Translations under genes and position numbers: made by a program | Source: Paraspadella gotoi | Lineage: Eukaryota; Chaetognatha | Length of the DNA stretch: 64,000 bases | Direction of reading: 5' to 3' | NCBI GenBank assembly: GCA_051294375.1 | Contig: CM119264.1 | Location: 18,833,820-18,897,819, forward strand | Notes under the pieces: model-generated | What the model was told of the DNA's origin: nothing | The model's input: the letters and a program-made list of their open reading frames with translations, nothing else | The model's database searches: none | Part shown: in pieces, positions 1 through 11,448 of the stretch | How the letters are laid out: each line of letters starts with the position of its first letter | Position numbering within the stretch: the stretch's first letter is position 1

Positions 1-1111
1 GAGAGAGATACAGACAGACAGACAGACAGACACAGAGAAAATAACTTAGATCCAACGAAATGATAAAATAAGCAAAAGAAAAACGCCAAAAAACTCAATG
101 TAAAAAAGGAGCAAAAAAAGGTCTAAAATTAGATAAACGAGAAAGCGCGAGATAGCAGTGGGAAAGAAATTCGGGACTGGAATGGAAATACGAGATAAAG
201 GAATATCGTATGTGTATTTATTTTGCTAAAACTATTATTTAAAATAATAAAGAATATATATTGATGACAAAATGTATTATCTCGATACTATTTTCTCTTT
301 TCACTGTAAATTTTCAATTAACCAAACTGGAACCATATCTGTACAATTGAAGCATGGGCAAAACCTTTGGTCACTGTTTTATTACAGCCTGGGATTTTGC
401 CGTCAACAACTGCAATATTCATCTCATTTTGAAAAATGTAAATCCTATACTATAGCTATAGCTATAGCTATAACATATCTCCTTTAGCCAACCAAACTCG
501 ATCTCCCTTCTCAATTTTTCCACACCTCTTTTCCCGATTGCCACCCATCACCCCCTCGCACCAGTCTCCCCCCTTTTTAAACATTCAGCTCCCCCCCCCT
601 TCTCAACAACCACCTCCGCCCTCGTCGCGCTCGACTTTTCCCCTTCGCCGCTTCACGCGCCGGAGAACCGATCATGGCCGCCGCCATTTTCCTATTTTTT
701 TTTTCTGCCAACATTTTTTTGTTGTTTCCGCGCGAATCCTTTGTTTCTTTCCAGCTTTTTTGTTTTTCCGTTTCCAGTTTTACGAGTCGAAACCGACATC
801 GCCGACATAGCTGACGTTGCCGACTTTCGCCGACGCTGCATAATGCGCTGCCATTGGCGAAAAATTGTGGGTGTTAACGTCGCCGATTCCGACGTCAATT
901 ACGCTGTCGATGACGCTAAGGACCGCAATAAGGACGCAAAGGTCGAGGGTCGCGATGACGACTTCCGTTTTTCGTTGTCTATTTCCTTCGAGATCCTTGC
1001 CTCAGTTTTATTTTGGCTTGTCTCTTCACTCTGGACGAATTTTTTTTGTTGCTTCTGCATCTTTGTTTTTTTTTTTTCATTTCATATTCTCTATATTCAT
1101 TTCTAGTTTCT

Positions 1112-1143
1112 AATAATTATTATTATTATTATTATTATTATAA
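1112..1143. repeat. (ATT)n microsatellite
   Basis: About ten ATT units follow each other with a slightly imperfect start. This is a simple tandem array with no coding content. Confidence 0.9.
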
Positions 1144-2823
1144 TACATTTTTTTTTCATCAAACTTCGTTTATTGGTTGCGGTCAACGATTTATTGCCCG
1201 CTAAAAAAAATTTACGACTCAAAAAGTTAGTTTTTTTTTTTTTTTTCGTTTTAATCGCATTACCGTTTCTTAATTGTTCACGTTCCTTAGGAACGCGTAA
1301 AACTAAATTAAAACGATTAACTTTTAAATAATGGTCGATTTTTTTTTTCTTCCAAACGAGAAAGATTTATTTTTTATTTCTCCCATAAACATTATTTCTT
1401 GCCTTTCCCAAAGGTGAGAGAAAGAGGGAGACGCTCGAAGGAATGGGTGGATGGATTTAGTCTCAACGACTTTGATATTTTAGCGAGAAAAAAATGTCGA
1501 ATCTGGACATATTTTAATTTGAAATCGAAACTGACCTTTGCTTTTACAGTATTTAATGAAGTAGTTTTTAACATTATGTAATGTTATATTTTTTTATCTT
1601 AGTGTTAGTCTTTTAGTCTGTTGGTGTTAGTCTTAGTGCTAGTCTTTTACGCTGTTTTTGATACCGTTACTGATACCGTTCCAGTCTTTTTACGCTGTTA
1701 TTGATACAGTTTCACTCTTTTTTCGCTGTTAATGATACCGTTGCTATTTTGTATTCAATTATGTTAATATCGTTTTTGTTATTAATAAAAAAAATTTTTA
1801 CTGTTAAAAAAAAACAAAAAACGCCCAAATCGGTAATACGCCCAAAAAAAAAAGTAACGACCGTAAAATATATCACCGTAACATTACCCTCCTTCTAATC
1901 ACCTTTAACTTACTTCGCTCCACCTCATCACCATTACCTCACTTCACCGACCACAAAACGAGAGGCTCATCCGGGACTCAAAACTGCCGCCGCGAATACA
2001 AACTACCCTCGGAGAGGATTCCGGCCAATAACGGCTAGTAACAATTCTCTCAACGGGCTCGGGGAAAGGTCGGTCGGTCGGTCGGTTAGTCTGTCGGTTT
2101 ATCGATCTCTCTGTCGGTAGGTGGATCGATCGGTTCGTCTGTCAGTAAAGTTCTAGAAATGAATAAGAAGGTAAAAATTATTTAAAAAGATTGAAATAGA
2201 GAAAATGAAAAGATTAAGATAAAGTTGTACAATTTTTGAAGCACAGAATGGTGAAATCTTGCTCTCTGATGCCGAAGATTTTTTTGTTAATTTTTTGATC
2301 TTTTGTTCTGTCCTGAAACTGGTTGAGTATTTGTCGAATCCAGTAAAGCAAAGATTTCTGACGAAAGTGAAAATTAGTCGAGAGTAAATGAAGATTCGGT
2401 GGCCGAAACTTTAGCCGGAAGCCCAAGTCGGAAAAGATAATCACCGTTAAGCGACTCGAAAATCACCGAAAGCTTCGTCCCGCCATTTCGCTCACTCACC
2501 CGTCTCCCTCACGGCTTCGCTCACTTCCTTCGACCACATCTCATCCCATTCGTTCGCAACGCAGAAATTCGCCACCCCTGACGAAGGTTCAACATTTCCA
2601 CTCTTCCCTACGATTCGCCACTCCTCGGCATCCCTTCGTTTTGCCACCGAAACCAGCAACGTCGCCACCCACTCCTTCCCGCCACCCCGTGTCGTTTGTT
2701 CTCGCCAAGTTGCGCGAATCAGCCGCAAGGCCGTTTCGTCCTCATTACCTGAGCTGCGATGCATCATTAAGGAAGGAGTCTTTCCGAGAGGAACCAGCCG
2801 AGTCCTTGATGATGAAGAGCCGC

Positions 2824-2865
2824 GGGCTGGGCAAGGGCGGGCTGGGTGGGGACAAGCTGGGTGGG
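2824..2865 (+). other. G-run cluster with G-quadruplex potential
   Basis: Eight runs of three or four G lie within about 42 bases on the plus strand, separated by loops of 1 to 7 bases. This fits the usual G3+N1-7 quadruplex pattern at least once. It sits in a locally GC-rich patch of otherwise AT-rich DNA. Whether it belongs to a promoter is unknown, because no gene was recognised beside it. Confidence 0.6.
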
Positions 2866-3184
2866 TGCGAGTTTGGATTGGCGGGTAGGTTGGGTTTGAA
2901 GAAGATGGATGGCGATGGATGGTGAAATGGAAAAAGAAAAGCCAGGGAGATCAGCTGAATTTTGAATGTTAGTGAGTCAGACAATCCGAGGAGAGAAACA
3001 GGGAGAAAATTTTTTTTCTCAATGCCGAAGCGAAATCGGTCAGTTGGAGAAAAACCGTTATTAGAAAAGGATAAAAGTTTGTTTGTTTTTTTTTTGGGCT
3101 AAAAAGAAGAGAAATAGAGAAAAATAAAATGGGAAGCCGAAGAGTAAAGAGGGGTGATTAAATCCCTAGCTGGTCCGGGCACCC

Positions 3185-3204
3185 GGGGGGGGGGGCGGGG
3201 CGGG
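3185..3204 (+). other. 11-G run in a CpG-rich patch
   Basis: A run of 11 G is followed by GGGG and GGG runs separated by single C bases. The next 150 bases or so are rich in CpG. It could form a quadruplex or be part of a CpG-rich promoter. Homopolymers of this length are also prone to sequencing error. Confidence 0.5.
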
Positions 3205-3644
3205 AAGATTTCACGCCGGGGGCCAACGCGCCTTTCTTGATTAAACCGAAACCCCGGGCGAAGGAGACTCTTCGCCCTTCCGTCGACGGCGGCGCGAGGC
3301 GCAGTTTCGTGGCGGGAATGACGCCGTGATGAGTCGTTGAGAAGACGAGATGGAAGTTTAAAGGGTGAAAGATGGAGAGGGATTGGGGATTGGGGAAGGG
3401 GGAAGTGGTAGGGGATGAGGAAGGAGACGGAATTCGTTCCCGAAGAGAGAAGTGGAAATAAGAATCATCGGTGAGACCGAAAAAAGGAGGATGGCGTCGG
3501 GAGTGAAAGGAAGAGTGGTGAAGTGCGAGGTGGTGAGGGGTGAGGTGAGGGGGTCCGTGAACGATTTGGTTGACTGTTCACCAAGACTGGTGGATTGAGA
3601 ACTGACTGACTGACTGAGCTGGGTGGAAGAGAAAATGAAGGATT

Positions 3645-3889
3645 GTGGTGGTATATTCAACCCGCCTCATCGTTCAAGCCAAATCCATTGGCTCAGAGGG
3701 GGAACACACCATCCCAAGCGTAGTGTTCCATCCACAGTCCTAACGACTCCCTCTGCGATGGAAAAGCGAGACCGTCCTAGGGGTAACCGCGCCAGTGACT
3801 GGAGGCGTCACTGAGGGTCGGAAGCCCCAAAGCCAACAGTGAGATGCCCCATTTCAATGGGCATCACAGGCAACCCGGCTGTTGCCATA
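3645..3889. repeat. Structured interspersed repeat, copy 1
   Basis: About 240 bases are shared with 34827-35066. Six hairpins follow in order, with stems at 3647-3652/3661-3666, 3677-3682/3688-3693, 3701-3707/3723-3729, 3793-3799/3807-3813, 3843-3849/3859-3865 and 3869-3874/3881-3886. The outer edges (TGTGG and CCATA) can pair as a closing stem with one G-U wobble. The two copies differ by substitutions and by indels between hairpins 3 and 4, yet every stem is kept. The element is GC-rich against AT-rich surroundings. The strand of any transcript is unknown. It has no poly(A) tail, and I saw no clear target-site duplication. It may be a SINE-like or MITE-like element, or a dispersed non-coding RNA family; I do not recognise it. 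Confidence 0.75.
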
Positions 3890-5361
3890 GGATGAGGGAG
3901 GGGATTGGATCTTCGGGAGGAGTATATTATTACCTCCGCGGGTGTGGTCAAGATCTGATTTCATTGGTCTCCTGGTCCTCGAATTGATTAACGGACAAAA
4001 ACAAGGAATTCGGGAAAAACAAAGGAACAAAATGAGACTGAAAAAAAAAGGCGCAACCTTTGGAGACAAAAATAAAAAGAACTGAAAAGTAACTTTACAA
4101 GGAACCTTGGAACCTCTTATCCTATTTTTAAAGATATTTACTGAAAAAACACTTTACTTTTCCTCTAAAACGATGTGAGATTCGTTCAAAGCTCATTCCG
4201 TTACGGTGTTCGTATCGACTATTATGCTCAAGGAGAATGAAGGAAAAAAGCGGTGAGAGAGAGGGAGAGAGAGAGAGAGAGGATTCTAAACCCGGAAATT
4301 GATTTATCTCCAAAAAAATTTTCAGTATTCCGTACATTAACGCGTCTACGAACAATGTTAGTATGTTACCATTTTACCATGTTACAATTTTATCCGCCAG
4401 CAATAAAACTTGCTCTAATCCTTTTAACTTTTCAACGCTATAAATAATTACGTAGCTCTGAATTGTTTCAGTCCTTAATTCTCCACGGTAACGTAAAAGC
4501 AAAAGAAGAAAAACCCGAACTTATGTTTTGTTAAAACGAGAGAACAATTTCTAGTATAAAATATACAAATAAAAGAAAAATATAAAAACACAAAAGAGGA
4601 AGAAATAATAAAAATTGTTTCGAACGCTGAAGAAAGCTGCGCCCCAGGCGAAAAACCGGATCAGGGGTGAATAATGAATTTAGTTGCGAGAAGAAGAGTC
4701 AGAGACAGAAGGAATCGAGGGTAAAAGGAAAGAAAGAAAGAAAGAAATTAAAAAAAAAGAAAAAAGAAAGAAAAAAAGAAAGAAAGAAAGAAAGAAAGAA
4801 ATAAACCGGAAACGGTGAGCGAGGAAGTAGACGAAGGTGGAATGGAAAGGTGACGGCACCCAGAAAAAAAAGGAGAGAAAAAGAGAAGAGCTGATGTATA
4901 AAAGGAAGAAAGATTGAGCGTTGTTGATGAATGGTTGTGTCCCCCAAGGACCGCGAGCTCCGGATAGACTCGCCCTTCTAATCCGAGCCCCCATATTTTA
5001 TGCCTCTTTTTTTCGGCGTGATTTAAAGAAAAAAACATTAAAGAAGTAAAAGTAAATTTTCAGGCTTCAACGCCGTTATGGAACTTATCTGAGCAATACC
5101 TTCATATTTTACATAGGATTAACAATTTAATATTATTTTTTAAATCTTCATTGCAACCCTTAAGTAATATCCTAATCATTCACCTTTAATGCTAAAAAAA
5201 AAACGAGTAAAAATATTTATTTCGTCGACTTCACTAGTTTCTCAGTTTTTTTTGTTTTTTTTTAATTTAAATAATTTACGGTTTTTGTTGATAACTAAAG
5301 GCAAAGCCGATTTGGGAAATATTTTCTAAACTAATAAATCTATTTAGGAAATGATTATTTA

Positions 5362-5449
5362 CTCTCTCTCTCTCTCTCTCTCTCTTCCGGTCTCGTCTCT
5401 CTCTCTCTCTCTCTCTCTTTTTCTTTTTCTCTTTCCCTCTCTCTCTATC
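5362..5449. repeat. (CT)n microsatellite, interrupted
   Basis: Two CT arrays are separated by a short TTCCGGTCTCG interruption and end in a T/C-rich tail. Confidence 0.9.
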
Positions 5450-5932
5450 ACACACAGCCTCTTTCCTACACTTCATGAATGATACGAATAGAATCTATGG
5501 GGAATGGAAGAATGATAAATGAGGGACTCGTGGGAATTATCTATTTTTCTGTTTTTGTTTTTAGTGATTTTTTTTTTCATTCGCCGAGAGCCGCTGATAT
5601 CACTGCAAAGCGTTGCTGCCAATCGAGCGCAGTGGGCGCCTTGATGGTGCCGACGGGCCGATGTCTCGTTCGATGCCCACGACGAGAATTTTCTCAAAAA
5701 AGTTCGTCGAATCATTTCAGTAGGGATAGACTAGAAGGAGGCATATTGAGCAGATATACTATGACTTCGTTAATTACTTTATGCTCTTTATGTGAAAATT
5801 CGGTAAAACTCAGTATTCTCAGTTTTAATAACTCCGGCGAATGTCTCTACGATTCTGCTTTGACTAAATAAAAGAGGAAAGAAAAGCGAAGCCGACCTTT
5901 CAGATCGAGACATAAACAAAAGAGGGCGGAAC

Positions 5933-6028
5933 CCGACGGGCGGACCGACGGAGATACCGACGGGCGGACCGACGGAGATACCGACGGGCAGACCGACGGA
6001 GATACCGACGGGCAGACCGACGGTGATT
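5933..6028. repeat. 24-bp minisatellite, four units
   Basis: A 24-bp unit built on CCGACGGGCGGACCGACGG plus AGATA is repeated four times. Changes are few: GGGCGG becomes GGGCAG in the last two units, and the final unit has drifted. It is internally a doubled CCGACGG motif, so it may have grown from a shorter repeat. Confidence 0.9.
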
Positions 6029-6197
6029 CGACCAATTTAAGAACCGGACGGATTTCGGATTCCGTCGGCTTTCAAATCGGTTATTGCCGTGGTTATAATT
6101 TTTTTGTTGGCAACGGACATTAAATCATAATTCCGACGTGAGACCTTCGGACTTACGCAATACGAATGCCAACACACGAATCTATAAATACCGAACA

Positions 6198-6292
6198 AGG
6201 AGAGAGAGGAGAGAGAGAGAGAGAGAGGAGAAGAGAGAGAGAGGAGAAGAGAGAGAGAGAGAGAGAGAGAGGAGGAGAGAGAGAGAGAGAAT
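6198..6292. repeat. (GA)n-rich block
   Basis: An interrupted GA array with AGGAG interruptions. It is followed by a short GAATT-rich segment near 6300-6320. Confidence 0.9.
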
Positions 6293-6505
6293 TGAAGTGA
6301 ATTTGAATTGAATTGAATTGGAACAGTACATGACCCTGGACAGCAACTAGTACGTCTAAGGGGTATTTTGTTTTTTGTGTTAAAATACATGATGTAAAAG
6401 CGTACGGAATGTCACTAAAGGCGATCATTCACTTGGATTCTCTGTTCATTTGTTTTCCAAACGTTTTCAAATCGTTCAATCAGCTAACATGAGATACAAT
6501 TTGGA

Positions 6506-6593
6506 TTAAGTTACAGAGAGAGAGAGAAAGGGAGAGAGAGAGGGAGAGAGGGAAAGATAGAGAGAGGGATAGAGAGAGGGAGAGAGAGAGAGA
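6506..6593. repeat. (GA)n-rich block
   Basis: An interrupted GA array broken by GGGA units and a GATAGA unit. It has no coding content. Confidence 0.9.
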
Positions 6594-7956
6594 CGCTTTT
6601 GCCAGAAACATCATCAACGAAATTTACCTGATTTCATACTAACCGCCTTATGACCTACCATTTTTTTATTTATGGAACAAGAAACTAGAAAACAGCGACC
6701 CTAACTACGGGAAAAGGATGGAGTCGACATAACGAAGCTATTGTCAATAAGTGGAAGAAAGACAGAAAAACAGTTACCGACAAATTCTCTGCGATTTGCA
6801 TCCTTTTGATATTTTTTTTCGCTATCTGTGTTGTTGAGCCTTAACTCCTTAAACTCAATCCCCGCTTCTCCCCTCCCTCGCGTAACAAAATCCCCACTCG
6901 AAAGTTGACCCTCGTCGCCCAATGATTCTCTCGAAGCCGGAAATTGATTCAGGCAACTCTCTGACCTCTTCCACACCCCTTTCACATTTCTTCTTTCACC
7001 CTATCCGACACCTTCAGTCTCACCATACAAAATTTGGAGAGCTTTAACGCTTTTATTTTAATAAATATTCAAAATTGAAATATTTTCCGTTATGTTTTTA
7101 ATAAAAAAAATGTTCACCTTAATGATAATAGTTATATTGATATTCTGAATTCAAATGTGAATTTATTTGTTCTCAAAAGCTGCTTTTTAAACTTAAAAGA
7201 TTTTTTTAAAAGTATGTAACAGTCTAAAAAAGAATATTCGGGTTTTCAAACATTTATAAAAAGCTTCTTTCTGTGTGGATGAAAATAGTATTTAAAATGA
7301 TAGTAAAAAAATTATGAACCATAAACTAAAGAGGCTCTGTTATCTACGACTAGATATCGAAGGGCGAGGATAGAATTTATCGATGTCAGTAATTAATCCC
7401 AAGGAAAACAAAAGGGAACTGAACGTAGAGCAAAACGGAAGGGGGAACTGAGAAGAAGAGAAGAAAAATATTACGTTTACGAACATAAAAAAAAGATATT
7501 CTTTTTCATGGCTTCGTCATAAAAATAAAAACGGTGAGTTAAATGAGAAAGAAAGAAGTCAGGACTTTTTCTCCATTTTCTTGTTCCAGATCTTTTCCGT
7601 TATTTTCTACCTTTATTCTTCTTTTTTTTTTATTCTCTTGTAAACCATGTCTACTTTTTTCCACTTCTATTGTTCCGTTCTTCGCCCATACCAGGTGTTG
7701 TGATATCAGATCACTTTATCCTTATTGGCCTTTTATTTTATCTGTCGAGAAGTTCGTTTTAACTTTATTTTTTTGACTCACTGAGAATCGTTAGACTTAC
7801 TATGACTTACTACTTTGGATTGAGATGTAACGGGAGGTTCGAGAATTTACCACCTCCCCTCCGTTATCAAGCTCGTCAAAAGTCTTAATACGCCGCCAAC
7901 TTTGACGAAACGTCTTCACACTTATTGTTGCGAAATTCTATCGCTCTCTCCTCTTC

Positions 7957-7958
<2 letters not shown>

Positions 7959-8032
<74 letters not shown>

Positions 8033-8054
8033 ATCTTCTCTCTCTCTCTCTCCT
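7959..8054. repeat. (CT)n-rich block
   Basis: An interrupted CT array with TTCTTCC and CCATCTT interruptions, on the plus strand. Confidence 0.9.
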
Positions 8055-8296
8055 CTTTTTCATCGATTCATTAATCTCGCTTCGATTCCGTCAATTCTAA
8101 TCCTATTTCCTTTCATCCTTATTACCGGGGCCCCGGATGAAATCCCTATTACGTGGCCCGGATGAAATCCTTATTGCGATCCCGTATGTAATTCTCTCGA
8201 CCGGGTCCGGATGTAACCGTCGGGGTTGCGGCAGGATTTAATCCTAGCGGAATGTCTCCCATTTCCGCCAATGGTTGTTTTCCGCTTTCTCGTCAG

Positions 8297-8415
8297 GTTC
8301 CGGTGGCAATGACGCGGAAGCAGACGACGGCGACGACAAAGACGATGACGAAGACGACGACAGTGGCGACGATGACGGCGCCGACCATTTTGAGTCTCTG
8401 GCCAAAAAGAAATAA
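8297..8415 (+). CDS. Candidate terminal exon, acidic C-terminus
   Basis: A pyrimidine tract and CAG acceptor just before 8297 are followed by an open frame that ends in TAA at 8413-8415. The roughly 39 residues are very rich in Asp/Glu and Gly and close with HFESLAKKK. This looks like the acidic tail of a nuclear or chaperone-like protein. No upstream exon was found, and GAC/GAT triplet repeats can mimic acidic coding sequence. The opposite strand is also open. Function is unknown, and I hold this call weakly. Confidence 0.25.
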
Positions 8416-9542
8416 GGCACAAATACGACAACGGCTAATAGGAGTAAGTCATTAGAAAGACGAAAGAATCAATTTATTACCATAATGTTTACTAATAGGC
8501 TTCTTTTTGATAAACAATTGTGGTGAAAAAATGTTATGATAGCAACATTACACGCCCTTATTGTTTGTGCCATTCGTTTCAAAAAACGGTAAAACAATTT
8601 GATCAGATTCACTGGCGTCTTTGTCAGCGTCGTTTACGTCGTTGGCGCAGTAAGCGTCGTTGGCGAAGTTGGCGTCACTTTTCTGACCAAAAATGATGAG
8701 TCAGCAGAAAAAGAATCGCGGATGGATTCGGGCAAACGTCGAAAAATTTCAACCTCGTCCTTTCTGCGAAAGACAGGTGTTCTCTGACAATTGTTTTAAA
8801 TAGAAACAAATACGGCCTTCCGGATATATATATCAATAAAAATAACCACAACTCCACTACTAATGAAATTAAATTTTCAAGTAAATTTAATTCTTAAAGA
8901 AGAGACATTGGCTTTATTTAATAAATCATATGGTCATTTTCAAGGTGTAGTTTTCGCAAGCGAACAAACACAACGTAATATTCGAAAGATCTTTTGTTTG
9001 GACGAGATCTCCCGCTTTTTCGAAACCCCAAAGGCATCGATTCTCAAGAGGGCATTCGTAGTGCGTGAGTGTTTGTGTGGATTAGGTCATAATAGACAGT
9101 TTGCTTTGAGCGTGCGTTTATTCACGGAGAATTCACATTATCCTACGGGTTTCCTGGGGCCATTTCAACCCTAGTAGTCAGTGAGACTTTAAAGTGACGT
9201 TGAGCCCGATAACAGAATTCAGCCCAAGCAGCCTTTTTCTTATAAAAGTTTTTTTTGTTTTGGTCAAAGACTATTTCAATCTTAGGTTTTCTGTTCGTTC
9301 GTTGATTGTTTGGCTGGATTTAATTAAATTAGCATTTGTTTACGTGGAATCATTAGCGATATAGGAGCGTTGCAGAGCATGACGAAACTGCAAACCGTTA
9401 GCGTTATTTTCTTTTTGAATTGCCCAACAAGATTCCATCAACCGGCGCTTAAATTAATTCACTCATTTATCACCCTTAAGTGAATGAAATGCTTCAACCG
9501 AGTTCATTTCGTCGTTTTCTTAATCAACTGCTGCCGCATTTC

Positions 9543-9545
<3 letters not shown>

Positions 9546-9616
<71 letters not shown>
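9546..9616. repeat. (CT)n microsatellite
   Basis: About 35 nearly perfect CT units, one of the longer pure arrays of the window. Confidence 0.95.
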
Positions 9617-9619
<3 letters not shown>

Positions 9620-10243
9620 TTTCTTCAACCCCTTCTTCACATCCACTCTTTCTCCCCTCTCATTTTCTCGGGCCTTGTTTAGTCTGGAAGGAGCAATTTC
9701 TCGTCGCGAAGATCAAAACACGGTTTTTCTTTTAATCCTTTGACTTTTTAAGCAATTTTTTTTTTTTAATCTTTTCAAACACGTGAATTTTTTTTTTCTT
9801 GTTCTTTTTTTCACGTTCATTTTTTCCTTTTCTCTTACACATCTATTCATTTTATTTTCTCTTATTTATTTTAAATTATCTTTAGTCTTTCAATTCATTT
9901 TATAAGGATTTATTTATGCACTATATCTTACGTACGTAGTTGGTTGCGAGTGACAATTATTAAGTGTGCAAAATATCAGACAAGAGTTTGCTCGGCAAAA
10001 ATGAAAGTCTTTTAAAAAACATTGTGTAATGACAAGTTTTTCTTATGTATTCAATCGAAAAACTGGCTATCACGATGGATCGAAATATTTTTTTTTCTTT
10101 CCTCGTTTTGAAATAGAAACAATTAAAAAATGAGATGTAAAAAGCAAAATGGTCCTGCATTGAGTTAGTGAATGTCTCTCCCTCTCCTTTCTTTCTCTAA
10201 CTTTCTCCAAAATTTTTGCTCTAAATATTAAATTTATTACAAT

Positions 10244-10304
10244 TTAACCTTTAATCGATCCTTTAACCTTTAACCTTTAACCTTTAACCTTCAACCTTTA
10301 ACCG
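10244..10304. repeat. CCTTTAA heptamer array (TTAAAGG on minus)
   Basis: The heptamer CCTTTAA is repeated about eight times with minor drift (one CCTTCAA unit and GATC interruptions at either end). Period 7 and strand asymmetry resemble a telomere-type repeat. It is not the TTAGGC, TTAGG or TTAGGG repeat usual in animals. Confidence 0.8.
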
Positions 10305-10323
10305 ATCCAATAATCACAGCTTT

Positions 10324-10412
10324 GAATGAATGAATAATGAATGAATGAATGAATGAATGAATGAATGAATGAATGAATGAATGAATGAATGAATGAATGA
10401 ATGAATGAAATA

Positions 10413-10444
<32 letters not shown>

Positions 10445-10473
10445 AGCCAGCCAGCCAGCCAGCCAGCCAGCCA
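10324..10473. repeat. Compound tetranucleotide array GAAT-GAAA-CCAG
   Basis: Three tetranucleotide arrays abut: GAAT (about 20 units), GAAA (about 8 units) and CCAG (7 units). The transitions are sharp and occur within one or two units. Confidence 0.95.
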
Positions 10474-11448
10474 TTTGGATTCGGACATTTACTTTAATGT
10501 GGTGGAAATGTGCATCAGTTTTGCTCGGCTCGTTTCCCGCTGATTTTTCTCCGCAACGTGTTGGCAAATATATCGAACGACTCTGATTCAGAAGAGTACT
10601 ATCATCGAACCGCGACCATAACAACAAAAATAATCATTTAAATTCATGATAATATCGTTCATTCAAGAAAATTCCACTTAAATATTATTGCGGTTCTAAA
10701 ATGGTAAGCACTAAGTCTAAGGATTCCCGAATTATATTAGTTGCTTTGTGTGTTTTCATAATATTTTTAATTACAAGCATGGTTGATAAACATAAGCTTT
10801 CGTGCGCTATTTTAATCACAAGGATTCAATGACACACAAATTGCGAAGATACACACGACGATACGCCGCCTGGAGACACGGAGGCCAAAAGATAAACAAA
10901 CAAAAGCCATCTTGATTCTTGAGTCTTTCGCAAACCAAATAGAAAAGAGTGCGCTTGTGCGTGCCGACAGAGAATGCGCGATGGAGACAAGGGTTCACGT
11001 TTTCGCGTCATTGTTTGTCCCCGCGCCCACGTCTGACTACTTTCATTTAGAGTTGACATACTATATTCGTTTAGAAGAATAATTTCTCCCCTCATTTCTC
11101 ATATTAACTGTTACTCCGCTTGCAAGCTTGCTCGCTGCTTCGCACTCTTTGACATGGTGGCGCGAAATCTGGGAATTGAATTTCGCTGTTTTGATTTTTC
11201 TCCTTTGAAATTCAATTTTCAGAGAGATTGTAGAGGCAGAGAACTTTTTTTTTCACATCTCTGAATAGGGATTTATTTCTCCTTTCTTTGAAACTCCTGT
11301 CAAAACGATTTCGACGTTTGCTTATTCAATTCAGTTCTGCCACTCTTTATCTTTTGTTAGCTTTTCAAGAATTAACTATTGTGTAACTAATGTGTATATA
11401 CTCTCTTTTCGTTGTTTTTGAAGTATTAGGAGAAAAAAGTTTTGGTTT

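Larger units (their letters stand above)
1..3644. other. Gene-poor region with simple repeats
   Basis: I see no gene here. The stretch opens with a short GACA array (about 10-34), carries an ATT array (1112-1143) and a short GGTC array near 2080, and is full of A and T homopolymers. Bases 740-970 are richer in GAC/GCC triplets and could be old coding or degenerate repeat. The open frames there are short and match no family I know. G-rich clusters at 2824-2865 and 3185-3204 are listed separately. Confidence 0.6.
3890..8296. other. Gene-poor region with microsatellites
   Basis: No supportable gene is present. The stretch holds a GAAA-rich array (about 4727-4800), CT arrays (5362-5449, 7959-8054), GA-rich blocks (6198-6292, 6506-6593) and a 24-bp minisatellite (5933-6028). 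A somewhat GC-rich segment at 5580-5700 has open frames on both strands but matches no family I know. Most long frames here are translations of simple repeats. Confidence 0.6.
8416..11425. other. Gene-poor region with tandem repeats
   Basis: No supportable gene. Bases 8615-8684 hold a degenerate run of GTCGTTGGCG-like decamers. A long CT array (9546-9616), a TTAAAGG heptamer array (10244-10304) and a compound tetranucleotide array (10324-10473) follow. The remainder is AT-rich with long T runs. Confidence 0.6.

Noticed and set aside
2492-2767. 91-residue minus-strand frame
   Set aside because: It arises from degenerate CGCCAC-type words, has no family resemblance and no splice context.
10324-10473. 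CRISPR-like regular repeat
   Set aside because: The units are contiguous tetranucleotides with no spacers, in a eukaryotic genome.
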